Of a stretch of 64,000 nt of DNA, positions 25,474 to 32,822 are shown one piece after another (within the stretch, counting starts at the first letter, position 1; the number at the start of each line of letters is the position of its first letter). The stretch is taken from positions 248,001 through 312,000 of the forward strand of contig NZ_JALPVL010000009.1 in NCBI RefSeq assembly GCF_023544465.1, read 5' to 3'. A model generated the notes under the pieces. That model did no database searches. It saw only the letters and a program-made list of their open reading frames with translations, and was not told where the DNA came from. The position numbers were made by a program, and so were the translations under genes. The DNA comes from Paractinoplanes maris. GTDB taxonomy: Bacteria; Actinomycetota; Actinomycetes; Mycobacteriales; Micromonosporaceae.

Positions 25474-25857
25474 ATGGCCGGGCCGTTCGAGGCGCGCAAG
25501 TACGACGAGGGCTCAGGAGTCGTCCGGATCGCGGTCCGGGGAGAGATCGACCACGATGTGGGCGCCGCGCTCGCGGTGATCATCCGGAACGCCGCCGATC
25601 AGGACGGGCTGTGTGCTCTGGTCGTCGATCTGGAACGAGTCAGTTTCATCGCCGCCGCCGGTGTCCGGAGCCTGCTCGACGGCCGGCAGGCGACGCTGGT
25701 GCGGGGCTGCTCCTACCTGGTCGTCAACGCGGCCGGCATCGTCCAGGAGGTGCTGGCTGTGGCCGGGGTCCTCGACCTGCTGTGCGGTTCCGGCGGCGCC
25801 CGGCTGGCCGGGCCGTCTGTGACCCTTGACACACCATGGTGGGCGCGGCAAGGGTAG
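25474..25857 (+). CDS. STAS-domain anti-sigma factor antagonist lacking the phospho-serine
   Basis: A 127-residue STAS protein (VVRIAVRGEIDHDVGAALAV, then LVVDLERVSFIAAAGVRSLL). In classic antagonists such as SpoIIAA and RsbV the loop reads DSSGL with the kinase-target Ser. Here it reads AAAGV, so it cannot be phosphorylated at that position. It may be constitutively active or work by binding alone. The ATG at 25474 follows AAGGGA. It lies about 100 bases after the anti-sigma kinase gene and 22 bases before the transporter start, so it may be co-transcribed with both. Confidence 0.8.
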   Translation: MAGPFEARKYDEGSGVVRIAVRGEIDHDVGAALAVIIRNAADQDGLCALVVDLERVSFIAAAGVRSLLDGRQATLVRGCSYLVVNAAGIVQEVLAVAGVLDLLCGSGGARLAGPSVTLDTPWWARQG

Positions 25858-25879
25858 GAGACCCGATCGAGGAGCTGCC

Positions 25880-27310
25880 GTGGCGACTTCCGACGACCTC
25901 AGCAAGGTGACCCGGGCCTTTCCCACCCGCTATCTGCCGTCCCCTCAGATCCGCGACATGCCCGAGGAGCCCCGCGACCGCTGGCGGCTGATCGGTCCCG
26001 GCATCATCGCCGCCGGGGTCGGGCTGGCCTCCGGCGAGTTCGTGCTCTTCCCCTACATCGCCTCACAGGTCGGGCTGGTCTTCGTCTGGGCCGCGCTCGT
26101 CGGCCTGATCACGCAGTACTTCCTCAACATGGAGATCGAGCGCTACACCCTGGCCACCGGCGAGACCGCGCTCACCGGGTTCAGCCGCTACTGGCGGCAC
26201 TGGGGTCTGGTCTTCGCGCTCCTGACCTACTTCGCGAACCTCTGGCCGGGGTGGGCGACCAGCTCGGCGACCCTGACGACGTACATCTTCGGCGGCAACC
26301 GCACGGTGATCGCGGTCGGCATGCTGATCGTCATCGGCCTGATCCTCACGCTCGCGCCGGTCGTCTACGTCGCGCTCGAGAAGGCCCAGATGGTCAAGGT
26401 GGCCGCGGTGCTCACGTTCTTCGTGATCGCCGCCATCTTCGCCGTCGGCGCGGCCGCGTGGAGCGACCTGCCGCAGGTGGTGACGCAACCGCGGCTGCCG
26501 ATCGACGAGCTCGGCTTCGCGCTGCTGCTCGGCGCGCTCGCCTTCGCCGGCGCCGGCGGCGGGCAGAATCTGGTGCAGAGCAACTGGATCCGCGACAAGG
26601 GCTACGGCATGGGCACCTATGTGCCCCGCCTGGTCAGCCCGGTCACCGGTCAGCCCGAGGCCGAGCCGAGTACGGGCTACGCCTTCGAGCCGACCTCCGA
26701 GAACCTGCGACGCTGGCGCGGCTGGTGGAAGTTCGCCAACATCGAGCAACTGACCACCTTCGTGCTCATCACCTTCATCACCATCTTGTTCACGTCGTTG
26801 CTCGCGTACTCCACCGTGTTCGGCCGCGACGGGCTCGAGAACGGCATCGGCTTCCTCGAGATCGAGGGTCAGGTGCTGGCCGACCGGGTCGGCTCCTGGT
26901 TCCAGTACCTGTTCTGGATCATCGGCGCGTTCTCGTTGTTCGCGGCGGCGCTCGGCATCGTCGACTACACAAGCCGGCTCGCGGCCGACGTCATCAAGAC
27001 CTCGTACGCGCGCCACGCCAACGAGAGCAAGGTGTACGCCGGTCTGGTGTGGGGTCTCGTGCTGATCGGCATCCTGGTGCTGATCGCCGGCTTCAGCCAG
27101 CCCATCGTCCTGCTGGTGATCTCGGCCGTCGTCGGCGGTTTCATGATGTTCCTCTACTCGGGCCTGCTGATCCTGATCAACCGTCGCATCCTGCCCGGGC
27201 CCATCCGTGTCCGCGGCCTCCGCCTGGCGATGCTGGTGTGGTCGTTCCTGCTGTTCGGCGTGCTGTCCCTGCTCACCTTCCAGGACCGGATCGGCGACCT
27301 CTTCGACTGA
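25880..27310 (+). CDS. Nramp-related membrane transporter with atypical helix 1
   Basis: A 476-residue protein with about 11 membrane helices, related to the Nramp divalent-metal/H+ symporters by overall layout and the opening GPGIIAAGVGLASGEFVLFP. Canonical Nramp proteins have DPGN in helix 1 for metal binding. This protein has GVGLASGEF at that place, and no MPHxxxLHS-like motif is visible in the middle helices. It therefore belongs to a divergent branch whose substrate may not be Mn or Fe. The GTG at 25880 has GAGGAG 5 bases upstream; an earlier ATG at 25826 overlaps the STAS gene and adds no family sequence. Confidence 0.75.
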   Translation: MATSDDLSKVTRAFPTRYLPSPQIRDMPEEPRDRWRLIGPGIIAAGVGLASGEFVLFPYIASQVGLVFVWAALVGLITQYFLNMEIERYTLATGETALTGFSRYWRHWGLVFALLTYFANLWPGWATSSATLTTYIFGGNRTVIAVGMLIVIGLILTLAPVVYVALEKAQMVKVAAVLTFFVIAAIFAVGAAAWSDLPQVVTQPRLPIDELGFALLLGALAFAGAGGGQNLVQSNWIRDKGYGMGTYVPRLVSPVTGQPEAEPSTGYAFEPTSENLRRWRGWWKFANIEQLTTFVLITFITILFTSLLAYSTVFGRDGLENGIGFLEIEGQVLADRVGSWFQYLFWIIGAFSLFAAALGIVDYTSRLAADVIKTSYARHANESKVYAGLVWGLVLIGILVLIAGFSQPIVLLVISAVVGGFMMFLYSGLLILINRRILPGPIRVRGLRLAMLVWSFLLFGVLSLLTFQDRIGDLFD

Positions 27311-27329
27311 GTCGCGCCACATCGGCCGC

Positions 27330-27362
27330 GGGGGCGGCATGCCCGCAGGCAGTGCCGCCCCC
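27330..27362. terminator. Bidirectional hairpin terminator
   Basis: A perfect 10-bp stem (GGGGGCGGCA with TGCCGCCCCC) and a 13-base loop, between the convergent Nramp-like transporter and glgX genes. Confidence 0.7.
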
Positions 27363-27373
27363 GGTGAGCCTCG

Positions 27374-29479
27374 TCAGCCGATGCAGCGCAGCACGAGCAT
27401 GGACCGGGAGGGCACCCGGAGGCCCTCCTCGGCCTTGACGTTGCTGCGCGTGGCCAGCAGCGGGTCGGCGGTGTCGATGGCCACCTCCCAGATGTGGCCG
27501 TAGGCCTGGTCGGGCAGGGTGAACTCGACCTCGTCGGGCGACGGGTTGAACAGGGTGAGGAACGAGTCGTCGACAATGGACTCGCCGAGCGCGTCCGACT
27601 CGGGGATGCCGTGCCCGTTGAGGAAGACGGCCACCGTCCGGGTGGCTTCGGGTGACCAGTCCCCGTCGCGCATCGGCGTGCCGTCCAGCCGCAGCCAGGC
27701 GATGTCGGGCAGGTTCGAGTCGCCCGCGGGCGCGCCGGTGAAGAAGCGGCGCCGGCGGAAGATCGGGTGGTCGGCCCGCAACCGGGTCAGCTGCCGGGTG
27801 AAGACCGTCTGCACGTCGTGGTTGCGGGCGTCGGCCCAGTCGATCCAGCTGATCTCGTTGTCCTGGGCGTACACGTTGTTGTTGCCGCCCTGGGTGCGGC
27901 CCAGTTCGTCGCCGTGCGCGATCATCGGCACGCCCTGTGAGAGCAGCAGGGTGGCCAGGAAGTTGCGCTTCTGCCGCTCGCGCAGGCCGATGATGTCCGA
28001 GTCGTCGGTCGGGCCCTCGGCTCCGCTGTTCCACGACCGGTTGTGGCTCTCGCCGTCGCGGTTGTCCTCGCCGTTGGCCTCGTTGTGCTTCTCGTTGTAG
28101 GAGACGAGGTCGTTGAGCGTGAACCCGTCGTGGGCGGTGACGAAGTTGATGGACGCGATCGGGCGGCGGCCGTCGATCTCGTACAGGTCGGAACTGCCCG
28201 CGAAGCGGGAGGCGAACTCACCCAGCGAGGCCGGCTCGCCGCGCCAGAAGTCCCGCACGCTGTCGCGGTATTTGCCGTTCCACTCGGTCCAGAGCGGCGG
28301 GAAGCCGCCGACCTGGTAACCGCCGTCGCCGACGTCCCACGGCTCGGCGATGAGCTTGACCTGCGAGACGACCGGGTCCTGATTGACCAGGTCGAAGAAC
28401 GCGGCCAGCCGGTTGACCTCGTGGAAGTCGCGGGCCAGGGAGGCGGCCAGGTCGAACCGGAAGCCGTCGACGTGCATCTCGGTCACCCAGTAGCGCAGCG
28501 AGTCCATGATGAGCCGCAACGACTCGTGGTGCCGCACGTTCAGGCTGTTCCCGGTGCCGGTCGTGTCGTAGTAGTACTGCTTGTCCTCGTTGACGAGCCG
28601 GTAGTACGCCGGGTTGTCGATGCCCTTGAACGACAGCGTGGGCCCCATGTGGTTGCCCTCGGCGGTGTGGTTGTAGACCACGTCCAGGATGACCTCGATG
28701 CCCGCCGCGTGCAGCGCCTTGACCATCGACTTGAACTCCTGCACCTGGCCGCCGTCCCCGCCGAACGACGCGTAGTCGTTGTGCGGGGCGAAGAAGCCGA
28801 TGGTGTTGTAGCCCCAGTAGTTGCGCAGCCCGCGCTCGACCAGGTTGCTGTCGTGCACGAACTGGTGCACCGGCATCAGCTCGACGGCGGTGACGCCCAG
28901 GTCCTTGAAGTGCTTGATCATCGCCGGGTGGGCCAGGCCCGAGTAGGTGCCCCGGACGTCCTCGGGGATCCTCGGGTTGCGCGCGGTCATCCCCTTGACG
29001 TGGGCCTCGTAGATCACCGTCTGGTGGAACGGGATGCGCAGCGGCCGGTCGTTGGCCCAGTCGAAGAACGGGTTGATGACCACCGACCGCATCGCGTACG
29101 GCGCGGAGTCGTCGTCGTTGTAGGCGTCCGGGTCGTCGAACCGGTACGAGAACAGCGCCTCGTTCCAGTCGTTGTGTCCCTCGATCGCCTTGGCGTACGG
29201 GTCGAGCAGGAGCTTGCTGGGGTTGCAGCGCAGACCGTTGGCCGGGTCGTAGGGGCCGTGCACCCGGTAGCCGTAGCGCTGCCCCGGCACGATCCGCGGC
29301 AGATAGCCGTGCCACACCATCGCCTCGCGCTCGGGCAGGTCGATGCGCGTTTCGGTGCCGTCCTCGTCGAACAGGCACAGCTCGACCCGCTCGGCGACCT
29401 CCGAGAACAGGGCGAAGTTCGTGCCGCCACCGTCGTAGGAGGCACCCAGCGGATACGGCGAACCAGGCCAGATCTTCAT
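27374..29479 (-). CDS. glgX: Glycogen debranching enzyme (isoamylase type)
   Basis: A 701-residue GH13 enzyme that hydrolyses alpha-1,6 branches of glycogen or limit dextrins in the cytoplasm. An N-terminal CBM48 domain (PYPLGASYDGGGTNFALFS) is followed by the TIM barrel. Signature regions are VVYNHTAEG, the nucleophile Asp in VDGFRFDLA, the acid Glu in LIAEPWD and the transition-state Asp in TAHDGFTL. The length and the GLNPSKLLLDPYAKAIEG-like block (here GLRCNPSKLLLDPYAKAIEG) match GlgX/TreX. It stands alone in its transcription unit. GH15 at 58207 is another alpha-glucan enzyme in the window but is not linked. Confidence 0.93.
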   Translation of the reverse strand: MKIWPGSPYPLGASYDGGGTNFALFSEVAERVELCLFDEDGTETRIDLPEREAMVWHGYLPRIVPGQRYGYRVHGPYDPANGLRCNPSKLLLDPYAKAIEGHNDWNEALFSYRFDDPDAYNDDDSAPYAMRSVVINPFFDWANDRPLRIPFHQTVIYEAHVKGMTARNPRIPEDVRGTYSGLAHPAMIKHFKDLGVTAVELMPVHQFVHDSNLVERGLRNYWGYNTIGFFAPHNDYASFGGDGGQVQEFKSMVKALHAAGIEVILDVVYNHTAEGNHMGPTLSFKGIDNPAYYRLVNEDKQYYYDTTGTGNSLNVRHHESLRLIMDSLRYWVTEMHVDGFRFDLAASLARDFHEVNRLAAFFDLVNQDPVVSQVKLIAEPWDVGDGGYQVGGFPPLWTEWNGKYRDSVRDFWRGEPASLGEFASRFAGSSDLYEIDGRRPIASINFVTAHDGFTLNDLVSYNEKHNEANGEDNRDGESHNRSWNSGAEGPTDDSDIIGLRERQKRNFLATLLLSQGVPMIAHGDELGRTQGGNNNVYAQDNEISWIDWADARNHDVQTVFTRQLTRLRADHPIFRRRRFFTGAPAGDSNLPDIAWLRLDGTPMRDGDWSPEATRTVAVFLNGHGIPESDALGESIVDDSFLTLFNPSPDEVEFTLPDQAYGHIWEVAIDTADPLLATRSNVKAEEGLRVPSRSMLVLRCIG

Positions 29480-29563
29480 GGTGCGACTACTCGTCTCTCT
29501 CAGTGATGGAGAGAGAGCGTTTACCCACTTCCAGCCACCTCAGACTCCTCCCGAACGAGGCGC

Positions 29564-30457
29564 TCACCACTGCAGAGTGATTTTCAGCGCCCGAGATGGG
29601 ACGAGCGCGTCATCCACGTCGACTACCGCCAGCAACCGCACCCCGTCCGAGGTCACGTCCCGGACGGCCAGGCCTTCCACCTTGGGTGCTGTGCCGTCGA
29701 CGGCCGGAAGCTCGGCCACCGCCACGACTGCCTCGTCGTCGAGCAGGGCCAGCGCCGCGCCCACGACCGGCCCGTCGTCCACCGCGTTGGGCGTGTCCTC
29801 GGCGGCCGCGCTGACCAGCACCCTCCCGTCGGGCAGGGCCACCGCGTCGGTGACGGCCAGCGCCACGCCCCGCACGAAGCCGAGGTCGTAACGACGTACG
29901 CCGGAAACGCCGACCCGGTCGGCCGGGAACCCCGACACGGCGGCCAGCAGAGCGGGCAGCTCGACGTCGACCGAGGCGGTCGGCACCCCGGCCGCGGAGT
30001 TGCCCCGCTGGAACCACCGCATCCGGTCGCCCACGAGGCAGGCACCTTCGAGGTTGAGCAGGCCGACCGGAAGCCCCAACCGGGCCGCGACCAGGGCGTA
30101 GAGCGGGCTCAGATCGGCCCCTGCCGTCCCGTCGAGGGTGACCAGCGCCACCCGCATCCGCGCGGCCGTCGAGCCGGAGCCGAGCAGGAGGACGCCCCGG
30201 GACGGGATCGGGCACGCCGCTTCGAAGTCGGGCTTGAGGTGCTTGGTGCCGGCGGCCGAGCTGAACACCTCCAGACCCTCGACCGCCTCGACGACCCGCA
30301 CCGGCGTGACCGAGCCGTCCCGCACCCAGGCGGCGTGGGTGGCATCGTCCTGGACGACCAGCCAGCCGTCCCCGAACGGCGCCACCGCCGAGGCCGCCCG
30401 CACCGGCGTGCCGTCGTCGAAGGTCAGCGTGGAGGCTTGCTCCACCCGCAATCGCAT
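29564..30457 (-). CDS. Conserved actinobacterial protein, possible beta-propeller, unknown function
   Basis: A 297-residue soluble protein built of repeating strand-rich units, such as PFGDGWLVVQDDATHAAWV and NLEGACLVGDRMRWFQRGN, consistent with a propeller. No catalytic motif is recognisable. The ATG at 30457 begins 8 bases after the stop of the upstream gene (30465). An alternative start at 30487 would overlap that gene and add ten residues. It probably forms an operon with the small membrane-associated protein upstream. I recognise it only as a family of uncharacterised actinobacterial proteins. Confidence 0.65.
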   Translation of the reverse strand: MRLRVEQASTLTFDDGTPVRAASAVAPFGDGWLVVQDDATHAAWVRDGSVTPVRVVEAVEGLEVFSSAAGTKHLKPDFEAACPIPSRGVLLLGSGSTAARMRVALVTLDGTAGADLSPLYALVAARLGLPVGLLNLEGACLVGDRMRWFQRGNSAAGVPTASVDVELPALLAAVSGFPADRVGVSGVRRYDLGFVRGVALAVTDAVALPDGRVLVSAAAEDTPNAVDDGPVVGAALALLDDEAVVAVAELPAVDGTAPKVEGLAVRDVTSDGVRLLAVVDVDDALVPSRALKITLQW

Positions 30458-30464
30458 AGGCGCA

Positions 30465-31013
30465 TCATCCACGACCGCGCCGGACAAGGGCCGCGACGCG
30501 CGGCGGGATCGGGCCGACGCCGGAGCGGCGGCCGGGGCGCAGCTGGGCGTGCACCTGGCCCGGGCCCGGTCCGTCGCGCTCGGCGAGGGCGTCGGCCACG
30601 GCGCCGGTGGTGAAGCCGTAAACGGCCTTGTGCAGCACGTCCACGACCAGCTCGCGGCGCGGCCAGGTCTGAGGTGGCGCGCCGGCGCCGGTCGCGTTCT
30701 CCAGGATCTGGTCGGTCGTCAGCCGCACGACCGTGAACATGCCCGAGGCGACCGGTCCGCGCAGCCCGGACTGGGCCATCACGCTCCGCACGATCCCGAC
30801 CAGCGCGGCCTGCCCGTAGTGCATGGTCAGGTTGCGCCAGAGCGGCTGACGACCCGGCCGTTCCGGCAGCCCGATCAGCCGGCTCAGCACCCGCGCCGGC
30901 ATATAGGAGTCGGGGCGCCCGGTGAACCGCTGTTCGACCTTCTCGGCGGCGGTCATCACCGCCGCTCCGGCCAGTCCGGCGATCATCCCCTGCCATACGG
31001 CTCGTGTCAGCAT
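30465..31013 (-). CDS. Small membrane-associated protein, unknown function
   Basis: A 182-residue protein. An N-terminal hydrophobic helix (WQGMIAGLAGAAVMTAAEK) is followed by an amphipathic body with a second weakly hydrophobic stretch (AALVGIVRSVMAQSG). The C-terminus is Arg/Gly/Pro-rich. The LHKAVYGFTTGAVADAL segment near residue 130 is helical. There is no signal-cleavage site and no known motif. It is followed by the 29564 gene after 7 bases. Confidence 0.6.
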   Translation of the reverse strand: MLTRAVWQGMIAGLAGAAVMTAAEKVEQRFTGRPDSYMPARVLSRLIGLPERPGRQPLWRNLTMHYGQAALVGIVRSVMAQSGLRGPVASGMFTVVRLTTDQILENATGAGAPPQTWPRRELVVDVLHKAVYGFTTGAVADALAERDGPGPGQVHAQLRPGRRSGVGPIPPRVAALVRRGRG

Positions 31014-31200
31014 GGGCGGCGGCTACCCCCGTCACCGCCGGAGAAACGCGGCCGCCCGGCGCTTTTCAGGGCGCCGGGCGGGCCGGATGCGAGGTCGGTG
31101 CGCAGGTCGCCTGAAGGCGAGTGGCGCGACGCGGTTCCAGCCGGACGGTATTCCGCGAAGGCAATGGGTGAGGCCCTGGGACACTGGGCGCACCGACTAC

Positions 31201-32238
31201 TCAGTCAACCGGCTGTGGGTGCACGGCATTCCCGTCGGTCACGCCCTCTTTCCGTACGGGATTAAGTCGCCGGACCGCCGCGGTCAGGAGCTCCGCCGGG
31301 CGGGGGCGGTGGCTGATGAGCTCGGTGAACGGGCTGCTCCGCAGCACCCGGCCCGGGAAAGTGCCCCAGATCCGGCCCGGGCCGTCGAGCGGCGCGTCGA
31401 GGTTGTCGACGCCGTTGTCAGGGCGGTCGGTGTGCTGGGAGCCCGCGCCCAGCCGGCGGATCGAGAGCACCGCGTCGGTGAGGGCGGGGGAGAGGCGCTG
31501 GGCGAGGGCGAAGGCCGCGGCGGCCCCACCGACCATGATCTCGCGGCGCGGGTGGGCGGCCGCGAACACGATGCTCCGGGCGACCACCTCGGGCGCGTAG
31601 ACCGGCGGGGGCGGCTTGGCCATGCTGCCGAGCCGGCTGCGGGCGTGCTCGAAGAACGGCGTCGCGACCGAGGCGGGCAGGATCGAGGTGACCCCGATCG
31701 GCACTCCCTCCTGGGCCAGCTCCATCCGCAGGGTGTCGTAGAACCCCCGCAACGCGAACTTGCTGGCCACGTACGGTCCTTGGAGCGGGACGGCACGGGC
31801 GCCCTCGGCCGAGACGACGCCGATGATCGCGCCACCCCCGGCCCGGCGCAGAGCGGGCAGTGCGGCGTGCACCCCGTGCACCTGACCGAGGAAGTTGACC
31901 CGCATCACCCGCTCGAACTCCTCGTCGGTGATGTCCTCGACGCGGCCCCACACCCCGACGGCGGCGTTGTTGACCCAGGTGTCGATGCGGCCGAAGGTCT
32001 GCTCGGCCAGGTGCGCCAGCGCCCGCACCCGCGCCGGGTCGGCCACGTCGGTCGGCGCGGCGACCGCCTGCCCGCCGTCGGCGCGGATCTGCTCGACGAG
32101 CGTGTCCAGGGCCGCGGCCGACCGGGCGGCGCACACCACCTTGGCCCCGGCCGCGGCGAAGGCGAGCGCCGTGGCGCGCCCGATCCCACTGGAGGCCCCA
32201 GCGATGACAACAACCTGGTCCGACACGGGTTTGGCCAT
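31201..32238 (-). CDS. Short-chain dehydrogenase/reductase (SDR) family oxidoreductase
   Basis: A 345-residue NAD(P)-dependent oxidoreductase. The Rossmann motif GASSGIGRA is near residue 15, NNAAVG follows at about 92, the catalytic Ser is in IIGVVSAEGA, and the active-site YVASK is near residue 158. The approximately 90-residue C-terminal extension (beyond 255) is longer than in classical SDRs. It occurs in actinobacterial proteins often annotated only as SDR. Substrate unknown. It is transcribed on the minus strand, about 30 bases after the pyrophosphohydrolase gene stop, so the two may form a short operon. Confidence 0.85.
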   Translation of the reverse strand: MAKPVSDQVVVIAGASSGIGRATALAFAAAGAKVVCAARSAAALDTLVEQIRADGGQAVAAPTDVADPARVRALAHLAEQTFGRIDTWVNNAAVGVWGRVEDITDEEFERVMRVNFLGQVHGVHAALPALRRAGGGAIIGVVSAEGARAVPLQGPYVASKFALRGFYDTLRMELAQEGVPIGVTSILPASVATPFFEHARSRLGSMAKPPPPVYAPEVVARSIVFAAAHPRREIMVGGAAAAFALAQRLSPALTDAVLSIRRLGAGSQHTDRPDNGVDNLDAPLDGPGRIWGTFPGRVLRSSPFTELISHRPRPAELLTAAVRRLNPVRKEGVTDGNAVHPQPVD

Positions 32239-32268
32239 GCCGTCGCCACTACCCGGGGACGGACGCTT

Positions 32269-32628
32269 CTAACGGGGCTGCTTGGCCGCCGAGCCGCGGG
32301 CGGCCTCCACGGTGTAGCGGCGGGCCGAGTCGGCGAGCTTCTGCCGGGCGGCCTCGGCCAGGTCGAGGCCCAGCACGTCGGCCAGCCGGGTCAGATAGAT
32401 CATCACGTCGCCGATCTCGGCCCGGACCCGCGGGCCCAGCTCGGGGTCGGCCATCACCTCGCGGGACTGCTCAGGGGTGAGCCATTGCAGCTCGGCCAGC
32501 AGTTCGCCGACCTCACCGGCCAGGGCCATGGCCAGGTTCTTGGGGGTGTGGAACTGCTCCCACTCCCGTTCGACGGCGAAGGCCCGCACCAGCTCGGTGA
32601 GTTCCCTGAGATCCCCGTCAGCCGCCAT
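32269..32628 (-). CDS. MazG-like nucleotide pyrophosphohydrolase (DCTPP1/RS21-C6 type)
   Basis: A 119-residue all-alpha enzyme expected to hydrolyse (d)NTPs to monophosphate and pyrophosphate. Metal-binding Glu/Asp residues are visible in GEVGELLAELQW and EIGDVMIYLTRLAD, the typical ExxE...ExxD arrangement. The opening (LTELVRAFAVEREWEQFHTPKNLA) matches the house-cleaning DCTPP1 group. The ATG at 32628 was chosen; further upstream the frame runs through GC-rich repeats that encode unnatural Pro/Arg-rich sequence. Confidence 0.85.
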   Translation of the reverse strand: MAADGDLRELTELVRAFAVEREWEQFHTPKNLAMALAGEVGELLAELQWLTPEQSREVMADPELGPRVRAEIGDVMIYLTRLADVLGLDLAEAARQKLADSARRYTVEAARGSAAKQPR

Positions 32629-32639
32629 GACCAGGCAGC

Positions 32640-32822
32640 CTACGCGGCCCGCCGGGCCACCCGAATGGGATGCGGGTGCCCGGCGGGCCTGTGGGATGCG
32701 GGCGTCCGGCGGGCCTGCGGGTGCCCGGCCGGCCTGTGGAATTCGGGTGCCGGCGGGCCGTGGGATCCGGGTGCCCGGCCGGCCGGGCACCCGGATGCTC
32801 CGCGTGGCTGCCGCGGGCGGGA
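32640..32822. repeat. GC-rich imperfect repeats ending in a 32-base perfect palindrome
   Basis: Between two minus-strand genes lie about five imperfect copies of a unit like GGGTGCCCGGCGGGCCTGTG. The last is extended into a perfect palindrome at 32765-32796 (centre GGCCGGCC, arms ATCCGGGTGCCC). The palindrome could terminate transcription of the upstream MFS-USP gene. Confidence 0.7.
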
